Assembly (NCBI GenBank): GCA_029572955.1
Contig: JAKPQE010000165.1
Location: forward strand, 1-64,000
Direction of reading: 5' to 3'
From: Pseudomonadota bacterium
GTDB lineage: Bacteria > Pseudomonadota > Alphaproteobacteria > Rhizobiales > JAKPQE01
DNA: 64,000 bases
The notes under the pieces: generated by a model
The model's database searches: none
What the model saw: only the letters and a program-made list of their open reading frames with translations
Told to the model about the DNA's origin: nothing
Position numbers and translations under genes: made by a program
Part shown: one piece after another, positions 11,063 through 19,586 of the stretch
How positions within the stretch are numbered: the first letter of the stretch is position 1
How the letters are laid out: each line of letters opens with the position of its first letter

Positions 11063-11631
11063 GAATGATTTTGCTCGGACCTCCGGGCGCCGGCAAGGGG
11101 ACGCAGGCTGTCCGGATCACCGACAAGCTCGGGATTCTTCAGCTGTCCACCGGCGACATGCTGCGCGCCGCCGTTGCGGCCGGAACCGAGATCGGCCTGA
11201 AGGCCAAGGACATCATGGCCCGGGGCGAACTCGTTCCGGACGACGTCGTGGTCGGAATCATTTCCGATCGCATCGAACAGCCGGACTGCGCGCGGGGGTT
11301 CATCCTCGACGGCTTTCCGCGGACCGTGGCCCAGGCCGAGGCGCTCGATCGGGTGCTGAAGGCCAAGGGAATCGGTCTCGACGTCGTGATCGAACTCACC
11401 GTCGACGACGGCATCCTGATCCAGCGCATCGAGACTCGGGCGCGTGAGACCGGGGGCGCCCGCGCCGACGACAACGCCGAGACGCTGAAGAAGCGGCTCG
11501 ACGTCTATCACGCTCAGACCGCGCCGCTCGTCGACTACTACAAGACGACGGGACTGCTGCGGTCGGTCGACGGCATGGCTTCGATCGAAGAGGTCGCTGC
11601 CGCCATCGACGGCGTGCTCGCGGAATTCTGA
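11059..11631 (+). CDS. adk: Adenylate kinase, short form
   Basis: Adk (190 aa) converts ATP plus AMP to two ADP. The P-loop [10 protein letters not shown] is at residues 7-16, followed by STGDMLR and the [12 protein letters not shown]-binding motif. The LID is the short form without the zinc insert, as in alphaproteobacteria. It starts inside the last codons of secY (four-base overlap) and ends the spc group. Confidence 0.98.
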   Translation: MRMILLGPPGAGKGTQAVRITDKLGILQLSTGDMLRAAVAAGTEIGLKAKDIMARGELVPDDVVVGIISDRIEQPDCARGFILDGFPRTVAQAEALDRVLKAKGIGLDVVIELTVDDGILIQRIETRARETGGARADDNAETLKKRLDVYHAQTAPLVDYYKTTGLLRSVDGMASIEEVAAAIDGVLAEF

Positions 11632-11650
11632 TCCGCGGAGCATGAATCTT

Positions 11651-11680
11651 TTCCGCGGCGGTTGACGAGCCGCCGCGGAA
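11651..11680. repeat. 11-bp perfect palindrome between spc and alpha operons
   Basis: The arms TTCCGCGGCGG (11651-11661) and CCGCCGCGGAA (11670-11680) are exact inverted copies with an eight-base loop. The loop holds the promoter -35 hexamer TTGACG. No T-run follows, so it is not a standard intrinsic terminator. It could be an operator, an rho-assisted terminator of spc, or both. Confidence 0.7.
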
Positions 11681-11690
11681 TCCGCTATCT
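11662..11690 (+). promoter_or_regulatory. Sigma-70-type promoter for rpsM-rpsK-rpoA-rplQ
   Basis: TTGACG, a 17-base spacer and CTATCT lie in the 226-base gap between adk and rpsM. Expected transcript start is near 11697, about 160 bases before the rpsM GTG. The -35 box lies in the loop of the 11651-11680 palindrome. Confidence 0.6.
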
Positions 11691-11857
11691 ACCGGCGCTC
11701 AATCGATGTATTTCGAGTGCGGTGCCGGTGGCCTTGGGTAAGGTGGCCGGGCACCGATGTTGTCGTTTGCGGCAGGGCCGCGGGGGACAGGCGGCGCTCG
11801 GTACTGTTTCGAAATATGCGGCCGTCGCGTGACGGGCGGCGAAAAGGAGATACGGGC

Positions 11858-12226
<369 letters not shown>

Positions 12227-12292
12227 TCAGATCGTCAGACATTGTCGCCGGGCGGGCGCGCCGGGCGAGAGACTGAAAGTGAAAGGTCACAC

Positions 12293-12682
12293 ATGGCGAA
12301 GGACACGACGCGCGTTCGCCGCCGCGAGCGGAAGAACATCTCAGCCGGCGTTGCGCACGTGCGCTCCAGCTTCAACAACACCATGATCACCATCACCGAC
12401 GCCCAGGGCAATGCGATTTCCTGGTCCTCGGCCGGTGCCATGGGTTTCAAGGGTTCGCGCAAGTCGACGCCGTATGCGGCGCAGATCGCCGCCGAGGACG
12501 CTGCCAAGAAGGCGGCCGAGCACGGCATGCGCACGATCGAGGTCGAGGTCAGCGGTCCGGGTTCGGGTCGTGAGTCGGCGCTGCGCGCGCTGCAGGCGGC
12601 CGGCTTCACCGTGACGTCGATCCGTGACGTGACGCCGATCCCGCACAATGGCTGCCGGCCGCGCAAGCGTCGCCGGGTCTGA
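12293..12682 (+). CDS. rpsK: 30S ribosomal protein S11
   Basis: S11 (129 aa) lies on the 30S platform. The track start at 12242 adds a non-homologous leader; [19 protein letters not shown] gives ATG 12293, with AAAGG just upstream. [20 protein letters not shown] and the C-terminal [16 protein letters not shown] are the family motifs. Confidence 0.98.
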   Translation: MAKDTTRVRRRERKNISAGVAHVRSSFNNTMITITDAQGNAISWSSAGAMGFKGSRKSTPYAAQIAAEDAAKKAAEHGMRTIEVEVSGPGSGRESALRALQAAGFTVTSIRDVTPIPHNGCRPRKRRRV

Positions 12683-12791
12683 TCCTGCGCGGGGGCAGGA
12701 CAGCCGATAAAGACGTTCTCCGCCGCGCGAGGAAACGCGCGGGGAGGGGCCGCAGCGGGGAGCGGCCGACAACGAACCGAAAGGTGCGGAT

Positions 12792-13811
12792 GTGATTCGA
12801 AAGAATTGGCAGGAGCTGATCAAGCCGAACAAGCTCGAGGTGGCCAGTGGTGTCGACGCGAAGCGGATCGCCACCATCGTCGCCGAGCCGCTCGAGCGCG
12901 GATTCGGTCTTACTCTCGGCAATGCGCTGCGTCGCGTGCTGCTGTCGTCGCTGCAGGGTGCTGCGGTCACGGCGGTGCATATCGACGGCGTGCTGCACGA
13001 GTTCTCCTCGATCGCCGGTGTGCGCGAGGACGTGACCGACATCGTGCTGAACATCAAGGAAATCGCCATCGCGATGTCCGGCGAGGGCCCGAAGCGCATG
13101 GTCGTGCGCAAGCAGGGTCCGGGCGTCGTGACCGCCGGCGACATCCAGACGGTCGGCGACATCCAGGTGCTCAATCCGGACCTCGTGATCTGCACCCTCG
13201 ACGAGGGCGCCGAGATCCGCATGGAGTTCACGGTCAATACCGGCAAGGGCTATGTCCCGGCCGACCGCAACCGTCCGGAAGACGCGCCGATCGGCCTCAT
13301 TCCGGTCGACAGCCTCTATTCGCCGATCCGCAAGGTCTCCTACAAGGTCGAGAACACCCGCGAGGGCCAGGTGCTCGACTATGACAAGCTGACCCTGCAG
13401 ATCGAGACCGACGGCTCGATCACGCCGGAAGACTCGGTGGCCTATGCCGCCCGCATCCTTCAGGACCAGCTCTCGATCTTCGTCAATTTCGAAGAGCCGG
13501 AGAAGGAAGTCGCGGCCGAGCAGGCGCCGGAACTGGCGTTCAACCCGGCGCTCCTGAAGAAGGTCGACGAGCTCGAGCTCAGCGTGCGTTCGGCGAACTG
13601 CCTGAAGAACGACAACATCGTCTACATCGGTGATCTCATCCAGAAGACCGAGGCGGAGATGTTGCGGACGCCGAATTTCGGCCGCAAGTCGCTCAACGAG
13701 ATCAAGGAAGTCCTTGCCGGCATGGGCCTGCATCTCGGCATGGAAGTGCCGAACTGGCCGCCGGAGAACATCGACGACCTGGCCAAGCGTTTCGAAGACC
13801 ATCACTACTGA
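12792..13811 (+). CDS. rpoA: RNA polymerase alpha subunit
   Basis: RpoA (339 aa) dimerises to nucleate RNA polymerase; its C-terminal domain binds UP elements and activators. The GTG start gives [16 protein letters not shown], the usual alphaproteobacterial N-terminus. The NTD contains [23 protein letters not shown] (split over about residues 33-55). The CTD contains [17 protein letters not shown] and the helix-hairpin-helix [13 protein letters not shown]. It sits between rpsK and rplQ. Confidence 0.99.
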   Translation: MIRKNWQELIKPNKLEVASGVDAKRIATIVAEPLERGFGLTLGNALRRVLLSSLQGAAVTAVHIDGVLHEFSSIAGVREDVTDIVLNIKEIAIAMSGEGPKRMVVRKQGPGVVTAGDIQTVGDIQVLNPDLVICTLDEGAEIRMEFTVNTGKGYVPADRNRPEDAPIGLIPVDSLYSPIRKVSYKVENTREGQVLDYDKLTLQIETDGSITPEDSVAYAARILQDQLSIFVNFEEPEKEVAAEQAPELAFNPALLKKVDELELSVRSANCLKNDNIVYIGDLIQKTEAEMLRTPNFGRKSLNEIKEVLAGMGLHLGMEVPNWPPENIDDLAKRFEDHHY

Positions 13812-13888
13812 TCGGGTCTTCGGGTAGTTAGAAGAAAGAGGCGCGCGGCCGAAAGGGGACCGTCCGCCGTGACAGAAGGAGTAGGGCC

Positions 13889-14311
13889 ATGCGCCACGGC
13901 AATCGCGGTCGCAAGCTCAATCGCACCTGGAGCCACCGCAAGGCGATGTTCTCCAACATGGCGGCTGCGCTGATCCGGCACGAGCAGATCGTCACGACGC
14001 TTCCCAAGGCCAAGGATCTCCGGCCGATCGTGGAGAAGCTCGTCACGCTCGCCAAGCGCGGCGACCTGCATGCCCGTCGCACCATTGCGTCGCGTCTCGG
14101 CGACGAGGCGATGGCCAAGAAGCTGGTCGACGTTCTGGCGGCCCGCTATGCCGACCGTCCGGGTGGCTACACCCGCGTGTTGAAGGCCGGCTTCCGCTAT
14201 GGCGACAACGCCCCGCTCGCGGTGATCGAGTTCGTCGATCGCGATCCGGAGGCCAAGGGCGCCGAGGATCGGGCCCGGGCCGAGGCCGAGGGCGAGGCGG
14301 AAGCCGCGTAA
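13889..14311 (+). CDS. rplQ: 50S ribosomal protein L17
   Basis: L17 (140 aa) is near the exit tunnel. [20 protein letters not shown] and [17 protein letters not shown] are diagnostic. The C-terminus is a Glu/Ala-rich tail. It is the last gene of the ribosomal block and is followed by a terminator-like hairpin. Confidence 0.99.
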   Translation: MRHGNRGRKLNRTWSHRKAMFSNMAAALIRHEQIVTTLPKAKDLRPIVEKLVTLAKRGDLHARRTIASRLGDEAMAKKLVDVLAARYADRPGGYTRVLKAGFRYGDNAPLAVIEFVDRDPEAKGAEDRARAEAEGEAEAA

Positions 14312-14339
14312 TCCGCGCTTTCGCAAGTATCGAATTGAT

Positions 14340-14378
14340 GGCGGGCGGTGCCGGAGACGGCGCCGCCCGTCGCGTTTT
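14340..14378 (+). terminator. Terminator after rplQ
   Basis: GGGCGGTGCC and GGCGCCGCCC flank a six-base loop (14343-14368), one G-T pair, and the stem can extend by a few weaker pairs. GTCGCGTTTT follows. It is placed about 30 bases after the rplQ stop and would end the alpha operon. Confidence 0.7.
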
Positions 14379-14526
14379 CGGGGGCTTGCGGCGCGGTCCG
14401 GCATTTTCCCGGCCGACGCCCTCGAAATGTCCGGAATCGCTGTAAAGTCGGAGTGGAGCCGGCGGACACGGCGTTTGCCGCGACGACCATCGCGCCGCGC
14501 GGTGCGGCCGGAAGGAGACGGGTTCG

Positions 14527-15933
14527 ATGAGGAAGGTGTTGCAGGTCCTCGCCGCCGGCGTCCTGGTGGCGACTTGTGCCGCGGCGGCGGGCGCCGAGGA
14601 GCGGGTGGTGCCGGAGAGCCGCGCCGAGGTGATGTTCTCCTATGCCCCGGTGGTTGCCGAGGTCGCGCCCGCGGTCGTCAACGTCTATGCCAAGCGCACG
14701 GTGCTGGAGCGGCCGTCCTCGCCGTTCTTCAACGATCCGCTGTTCCGCCAGTTCTTCGGCGGCGGGTTCCTCGACCAGCCGCGCGAGCGCATGCAGAGTT
14801 CGCTCGGCTCCGGCGTGATGGTCGCCGACGGGATCGTCGTCACCAACAACCACGTCATCAAGGATGCCGACGAGATCAAGGTGGCGCTCGCCGACAAGCG
14901 CGAGTTCGAGGCCGAAATCCTGCTGAAGGACGAGCGCACCGACCTGGCCGTGCTGAAGGTGCGCGGCGAGCACAAGGGCCTGCCGGTGATCGAGTTCGGC
15001 AATTCCGATGATCTTCAGGTCGGCGATCTGGTGCTGGCGATCGGCAATCCGTTCGGCGTCGGCCAGACGGTGACGAGCGGCATCGTCTCGGCGCTCGCCC
15101 GCACCCAGGTCGGCATCAGCGACTACCAGTTCTTCATCCAGACGGACGCGGCGATCAATCCGGGCAATTCCGGCGGCGCGCTCGTCGACATGAAGGGGCG
15201 GCTCATCGGCCTCAATACGGCGATCTTCACGCGCGGCGGCGGCTCCAACGGCATCGGCTTCGCGATCCCGGTCAACATGGTGCGGATCGTCGCCGAATCG
15301 GCGATCACCGGCAGGCCGGTGGTCAGGCCCTGGCTCGGCGCGCGGCTGCAGTCGGTGACGGCGGACATCGCCGAGACGCTCGGCCTCGAGCGGCCGACCG
15401 GCGCCCTCGTCGTCAAGGTCGATCCGGCGAGCCCCGGCGCCGAGGCCGGCCTCAAGCCCGGCGATCTCATCGTTTCGATCGACGGCGGCGCGATCGAAGA
15501 CCCGGATTCCTTCGGCTATCGCCTCGCCACCAAGAGCGTCGGCGGCCGGGTGAACCTCGAGGTCATCCGCAATCAGGCCCGCGTCGTGCTCGATCTCGCC
15601 CTGAAGCCGGCGCCGGAGACGGTGCCGCGTGCCGAGGTGACGATCGACAGCCGCTCGCCCTTCGCCGGCATGACGGCGGTCAATCTCTCGCCGGCGGTCG
15701 CCGAGGAGTTCGACATCACCGGCGCCGAGGGCGGCGTCGTCGTCACCGGTGTCGCGCCGCGCTCGCCGGCCCAGCAGATCGGCCTGCAGAAGGGCGACGT
15801 GCTGGTCGAGATCAACGGCACCGAGATTTCCTCGACCGAGGTCCTGCAGAAGGCGGCGGCCGAGCGGGCGCGGATCTGGCGCTTCGCGGTGATGCGCGAC
15901 GGCCGGGTGCTGCGCATGGCGGTCAGCGGATAG
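14527..15933 (+). CDS. Periplasmic Do-type (DegP/DegQ) serine protease
   Basis: A 468-aa trypsin-fold protease with two PDZ domains that degrades or refolds damaged envelope proteins. A Sec signal peptide covers about residues 1-23 (hydrophobic core, cut near AGA-EE). The catalytic triad is visible: His109 (TNNHVI), Asp139 (RTDLAVL) and Ser215 (GNSGGAL). PDZ1 is about residues 260-355 and PDZ2 about 375-465. No DegS-type C-terminal truncation. rarA begins 13 bases later on the same strand. Orthology to DegP versus DegQ cannot be settled from sequence alone. Confidence 0.95.
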   Translation: MRKVLQVLAAGVLVATCAAAAGAEERVVPESRAEVMFSYAPVVAEVAPAVVNVYAKRTVLERPSSPFFNDPLFRQFFGGGFLDQPRERMQSSLGSGVMVADGIVVTNNHVIKDADEIKVALADKREFEAEILLKDERTDLAVLKVRGEHKGLPVIEFGNSDDLQVGDLVLAIGNPFGVGQTVTSGIVSALARTQVGISDYQFFIQTDAAINPGNSGGALVDMKGRLIGLNTAIFTRGGGSNGIGFAIPVNMVRIVAESAITGRPVVRPWLGARLQSVTADIAETLGLERPTGALVVKVDPASPGAEAGLKPGDLIVSIDGGAIEDPDSFGYRLATKSVGGRVNLEVIRNQARVVLDLALKPAPETVPRAEVTIDSRSPFAGMTAVNLSPAVAEEFDITGAEGGVVVTGVAPRSPAQQIGLQKGDVLVEINGTEISSTEVLQKAAAERARIWRFAVMRDGRVLRMAVSG

Positions 15934-15946
15934 GGCGGGGCGGCGC

Positions 15947-17254
15947 TTGAGCGATCTCTTCGGAGCTGCCGGCCTCGAGCGGGACGTGCCGCGGCCTCTG
16001 GCCGACCGGCTGCGGCCGACGGTGCTCGGCGAGGTGGTCGGACAGGACCATCTCGTCGGTCCCGACGGCGCGCTGACGCGAATGCTGGCGACGGGCCGCA
16101 TCGGCTCGCTCGTCTTCTGGGGTCCGCCGGGCACCGGCAAGACGACCGTGGCGCGGCTGCTCGCGGCCGAGACCGACCTGCATTTCGAGCAGATCTCGGC
16201 GATCTTTTCCGGTGTCGCCGACCTCAAGAAGGTGTTCGAGGCGGCACGCGGACGGCGCAAGGTCGGCCAGGGAACGCTGCTCTTCGTCGACGAAATCCAT
16301 CGCTTCAACCGGGCCCAGCAGGATTCCTTCCTGCCGGTCATGGAGGACGGCACCGTCACGCTGGTCGGGGCGACGACCGAGAATCCCTCCTTCGAGCTCA
16401 ACGCGGCGCTCCTGTCGCGGGCCCATGTCCTCGTCTTTCGCGCGCTCGACGAGGCGGCGATCGAAAAGCTCCTCGCCCGTGCCGAGGCCGCCGAGGGCCG
16501 GCCGCTGCCGCTCGACGCCGACGCCCGGGCGCTCATCGCGCGCATGGCCGACGGCGACGGGCGGGCGGCGCTGACGCTTGCCGAGGACGTGTGGCGCGCG
16601 GCGCGCGAGGGCGAGGTCTTCACGGCGGCCGACCTGCCGGCGATCGTGCAGCGGCGCGCGCCGATCTACGACAAGGGCCAGGACGGCCACTACAATCTCA
16701 TCTCGGCCCTGCACAAGTCGGTGCGCGGCTCGGATCCGGACGCGGCGCTCTACTATCTCGCCCGCATGCTCGACGCCGGCGAGGACCCGCTGTTCCTCGG
16801 CCGGCGCCTGGTGCGCATGGCCTCGGAGGATATCGGCCTTGCCGATCCGCAGGCGCTCGTCGTCGCCAATGCGGCCAAGGACGCCTACCACTTCCTCGGC
16901 TCGCCGGAGGGCGAGCTGGCGCTTGCCGAGGCGGTGGTCTATCTCGCCACCGCGCCGAAATCGAATGCCGTCTATACGGCCTACAAGGCAGCGGTGCGGG
17001 CGGCCAAGGAGTCCGGTTCGCTGACACCGCCCAAGACCATCCTCAACGCGCCGACGAAGCTGATGGGCGCGGAAGGCTACGGCGCCGGCTACCGCTACGA
17101 TCACGACGAGCCGGACGCCTTCTCGGGCCAGGACTATTTCCCGGAAAAGCTCGGACGGCAGACCTTCTACGATCCGCCGGAGCGCGGCTTCGAGCGCGAG
17201 ATCAGGAAACGGCTCGAATACTGGGCCCGCCTCCGGCGCGAGCGCGGCGGCTAG
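15947..17254 (+). CDS. rarA: Replication-associated recombination protein RarA (MgsA)
   Basis: RarA (435 aa) is an AAA+ ATPase of the clamp-loader clade that acts at stalled replication forks. Walker A FWGPPGTGKTT is near residue 60 and Walker B LLFVDEIHRFNR near residue 110, with sensor 1 VGATTENPSFELN. The C-terminal KGQDGHYNLISALHKSVRGSD and ASEDIGLADP motifs are specific to the family. The start is TTG 15947 with GGGGCGG upstream; no ATG fits. It probably shares a transcript with the protease before it. Confidence 0.95.
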   Translation: MSDLFGAAGLERDVPRPLADRLRPTVLGEVVGQDHLVGPDGALTRMLATGRIGSLVFWGPPGTGKTTVARLLAAETDLHFEQISAIFSGVADLKKVFEAARGRRKVGQGTLLFVDEIHRFNRAQQDSFLPVMEDGTVTLVGATTENPSFELNAALLSRAHVLVFRALDEAAIEKLLARAEAAEGRPLPLDADARALIARMADGDGRAALTLAEDVWRAAREGEVFTAADLPAIVQRRAPIYDKGQDGHYNLISALHKSVRGSDPDAALYYLARMLDAGEDPLFLGRRLVRMASEDIGLADPQALVVANAAKDAYHFLGSPEGELALAEAVVYLATAPKSNAVYTAYKAAVRAAKESGSLTPPKTILNAPTKLMGAEGYGAGYRYDHDEPDAFSGQDYFPEKLGRQTFYDPPERGFEREIRKRLEYWARLRRERGG

Positions 17255-17466
17255 GCGCCGGCAACGGCCTCGCGGCTCCCGCGTTGCGCCGAACGCGGCC
17301 CGGCCGGTCTCTCTTGGCGTGCGATTGCCGTGCGGGACCCGCCATGTGCCGGCTAAGTGCCGATTAAGCGCTTCGACTTTCAATCGAATTTGTCCACGCC
17401 CGTTGGGAATTTGTTTCCTCTTGTTCTGTATCGTTCGTCCAAGTTTTTTTTTGAAAGGACGACACG

Positions 17467-18960
17467 GTGAGCAGATCCACCGGTTTTGCGTCGCTACTGG
17501 CGACCATTCGACATTTCAGGAAAGCGGAGCGCGGCGGCGTCGCGGTCGTCTTCGCGCTGACACTGATCCCGATCCTCGGCATCGCCGGTGTCGCGATCGA
17601 CTACGGACGGGCCGAGCTGGCGCGCAGCCATCTGCAGGACGCTGCCGACGCGGCCGCGCTCGCCGCCGGTGTCGACCTGGCGAGCGAGAAGCCGGATATC
17701 CAGAAAGCTGCCAAGGACGCCTTCGACGCCGACATCAAGGGACTGAAGGACATCGTGATCTCGAAGTTCAAGGCCAAGGCCCTGAACGACGGGAAGGACG
17801 GCAAGAGCGGCGTCAGGGTCGACGCGACCGGCGAGTTGCGGACGGCGCTGCTGTCGATCATCGGCGTCGATTCGATGAGCGTTTCGGTGTTCTCCGAAAT
17901 CGGGGCCGCCAACAAGGATGTCGAGGTTGCTCTCGTCCTCGACACGACCGGCTCGATGGGCTTCGACGGCAAGCTCGACACGCTGAAGACGGCGGCGACC
18001 AACCTCGTCAACGCGCTGAAGCCGAACCACACGACGGACCACGTCAAATTCGCGCTCGTGCCGTTCTCCCGCTACGTCAATATCGGCATGAGCAACCGCA
18101 ACGAGTCGGGGGTTTTCGTCGATAACGACCATGTCGCGACGCCGGGCTACAACAAATGCGTCGACACCTATCCGAATTCGACGCTGAAGACGGTCTGCAG
18201 CATTCCCGGCACCAGGTCCTGCACCACGGTCAGCGTCGCCAAGACCTGCTACAGCGACGGCGTCGCCTATCCCTGCACGGGGGGCGAGACGACCTGCACG
18301 GGAAGCTCCGCCAGCGGCTGCACGACCACCGGCTCGCGCGGCGATCCGGTGCAGAAATGCACCTGGGTCCCGGACGTCTGGGCGCGCTGGTATGGCTGCG
18401 TCGGCTCGCGCAGCGGCGGGCTGGACGAGGTCGACAGCGACTACGGCACCCGGGTCCCGGGGCTGCTCGCGACCTACAACAATTGCGAGCCGCCGGCGGT
18501 GACGCGGCTGACGAATTCGAAGTCCGACGTGATTTCGGGCATCAAGGCGATGTACGCCAAGGGCGAGACCTATGTGCCGACCGGCCTGATGTGGGGCTGG
18601 CGGGCGCTGTCCGAGGCCGCGCCCTTCGCCGACGGCGCGCCGATTTCACCGGACGTCATCAAGGTCATCGTGCTGATGACCGACGGCATCAACACGGTGT
18701 CGCCGACCTATCCGGCGCACGAGGGCACCGACACGGCGACCGCCAATACCAAGACCGCCAGGATCTGCGAGAACGTCAAGGACGAAGGCATCATGGTGTT
18801 CAGCATTGCCTTCGACGTGACCGACCCGGGCATCAAGTCGGTCCTGAAGGACTGCGTCGGCAATGGCGGCGAATATTTCGACGCGACCGATCACACCAAG
18901 CTGAAGAAGGCGTTCCGTGAAATCGCGCTGACGCTGATGAACCTGCGGCTGACCCGCTGA
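17467..18960 (+). CDS. TadG-like pilus-assembly protein with von Willebrand A domain
   Basis: A 497-aa protein. Residues about 20-48 form one transmembrane segment with the Tad-type RGGVAVVFALTLIPILGIAG motif. The N-terminal half resembles TadE/TadG pseudopilin-like proteins. A vWA domain starts near residue 155 with the metal site DTTGSMG and a second VLMTDGIN. Between them, about residues 230-320, lies a cysteine-rich insert with ten Cys. The GTG start has GAAAGGACG upstream. No other tad genes are nearby, so its partner pilus system is elsewhere or it acts alone. A minor hairpin terminator follows. Confidence 0.85.
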   Translation: MSRSTGFASLLATIRHFRKAERGGVAVVFALTLIPILGIAGVAIDYGRAELARSHLQDAADAAALAAGVDLASEKPDIQKAAKDAFDADIKGLKDIVISKFKAKALNDGKDGKSGVRVDATGELRTALLSIIGVDSMSVSVFSEIGAANKDVEVALVLDTTGSMGFDGKLDTLKTAATNLVNALKPNHTTDHVKFALVPFSRYVNIGMSNRNESGVFVDNDHVATPGYNKCVDTYPNSTLKTVCSIPGTRSCTTVSVAKTCYSDGVAYPCTGGETTCTGSSASGCTTTGSRGDPVQKCTWVPDVWARWYGCVGSRSGGLDEVDSDYGTRVPGLLATYNNCEPPAVTRLTNSKSDVISGIKAMYAKGETYVPTGLMWGWRALSEAAPFADGAPISPDVIKVIVLMTDGINTVSPTYPAHEGTDTATANTKTARICENVKDEGIMVFSIAFDVTDPGIKSVLKDCVGNGGEYFDATDHTKLKKAFREIALTLMNLRLTR

Positions 18961-19012
18961 CCGGCTGACCGGCGGGTCGGTCGGTATTGCCGCCCATGCG
19001 GGTGAAATGACA

Positions 19013-19035
19013 ACGGGCGCCTTTCAGGCGCCCGT
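19013..19035. terminator. Bidirectional terminator between tadG-like and fmdB-like genes
   Basis: ACGGGCGCCT and AGGCGCCCGT form a perfect 10-bp stem with a three-base loop between two convergent genes. T-runs on either side are short, so efficiency is uncertain. Confidence 0.65.
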
Positions 19036-19087
19036 CGCGTTTCGGAACCCGTGCCCGGCCGGACGAGGTGTCCCGGCCGGCAGCGTG

Positions 19088-19321
19088 TCAGGACTGGAAC
19101 GGGCAGGTGCCGGTGGCGCAGCCGCCGCCCGGCATCGAGCAGCTGCCGAAATCGCCGAAATCGCCGGCACCGGAGCTCGCGCCGGCGATCGCCGGGGCGG
19201 TCAGGAACACCTGCTCGAGGGTGCCGCTGCAGGCCGGGCAGGCGGGCTTTTCGGCGGACATCGAATGGGTGGCGCGATGGTGCTCGCCGCAGGCGGTGCA
19301 CCGGTAGTCGTAGGTCGGCAT
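19088..19321 (-). CDS. FmdB-family zinc-ribbon regulatory-like protein
   Basis: A 77-aa protein with two Cys pairs, CTACG and CPAC, spaced like a rubredoxin-type zinc ribbon in the first 40 residues, after the family start MPTYDYRC. The tail is Gly/Ser-rich and ends in a further Cys cluster (SCSMPGGGCATGTCPFQS). ATG 19321 is chosen over the track start because AGGAGGAG sits five to eight bases upstream. The family is widespread; its function is not established beyond links to amidase and methylotrophy gene regulation in a few species. Confidence 0.88.
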   Translation of the reverse strand: MPTYDYRCTACGEHHRATHSMSAEKPACPACSGTLEQVFLTAPAIAGASSGAGDFGDFGSCSMPGGGCATGTCPFQS

Positions 19322-19586
19322 CGGGACTCCTCCTTTGCGCAACGAAGCTCGGTTGTCGCCGAGGCGTTTAGCACGAGCGCCCGGCCTCCCGCAAACCGGC
19401 CGTCACGGGCATCTTGCCGCGCGTTTGCGGCCGTGGGTCATCTGTCACGATTGCTTCGGTACAAAATACACGGAATGGTCGTTGTCGCCATTGCCTGTTA
19501 TGCTTGCCGGCGGGAGATGCCGGTGCGGCGGTCCGATCGCCACTTTTCGGGCCACGTCCGGGGGAGCGTTCGGGAGGGAACTGGCC

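Noticed and set aside
14197-16623. 808-aa minus-strand ORF over rplQ, the protease and rarA
   Set aside because: A shadow of high-GC genes on the plus strand; low-complexity Arg/Ala composition and no family motifs. The same holds for 30673-32871 (minus), 36399-38537 (plus), 44094-46127 (plus) and 45685-47730 (plus).
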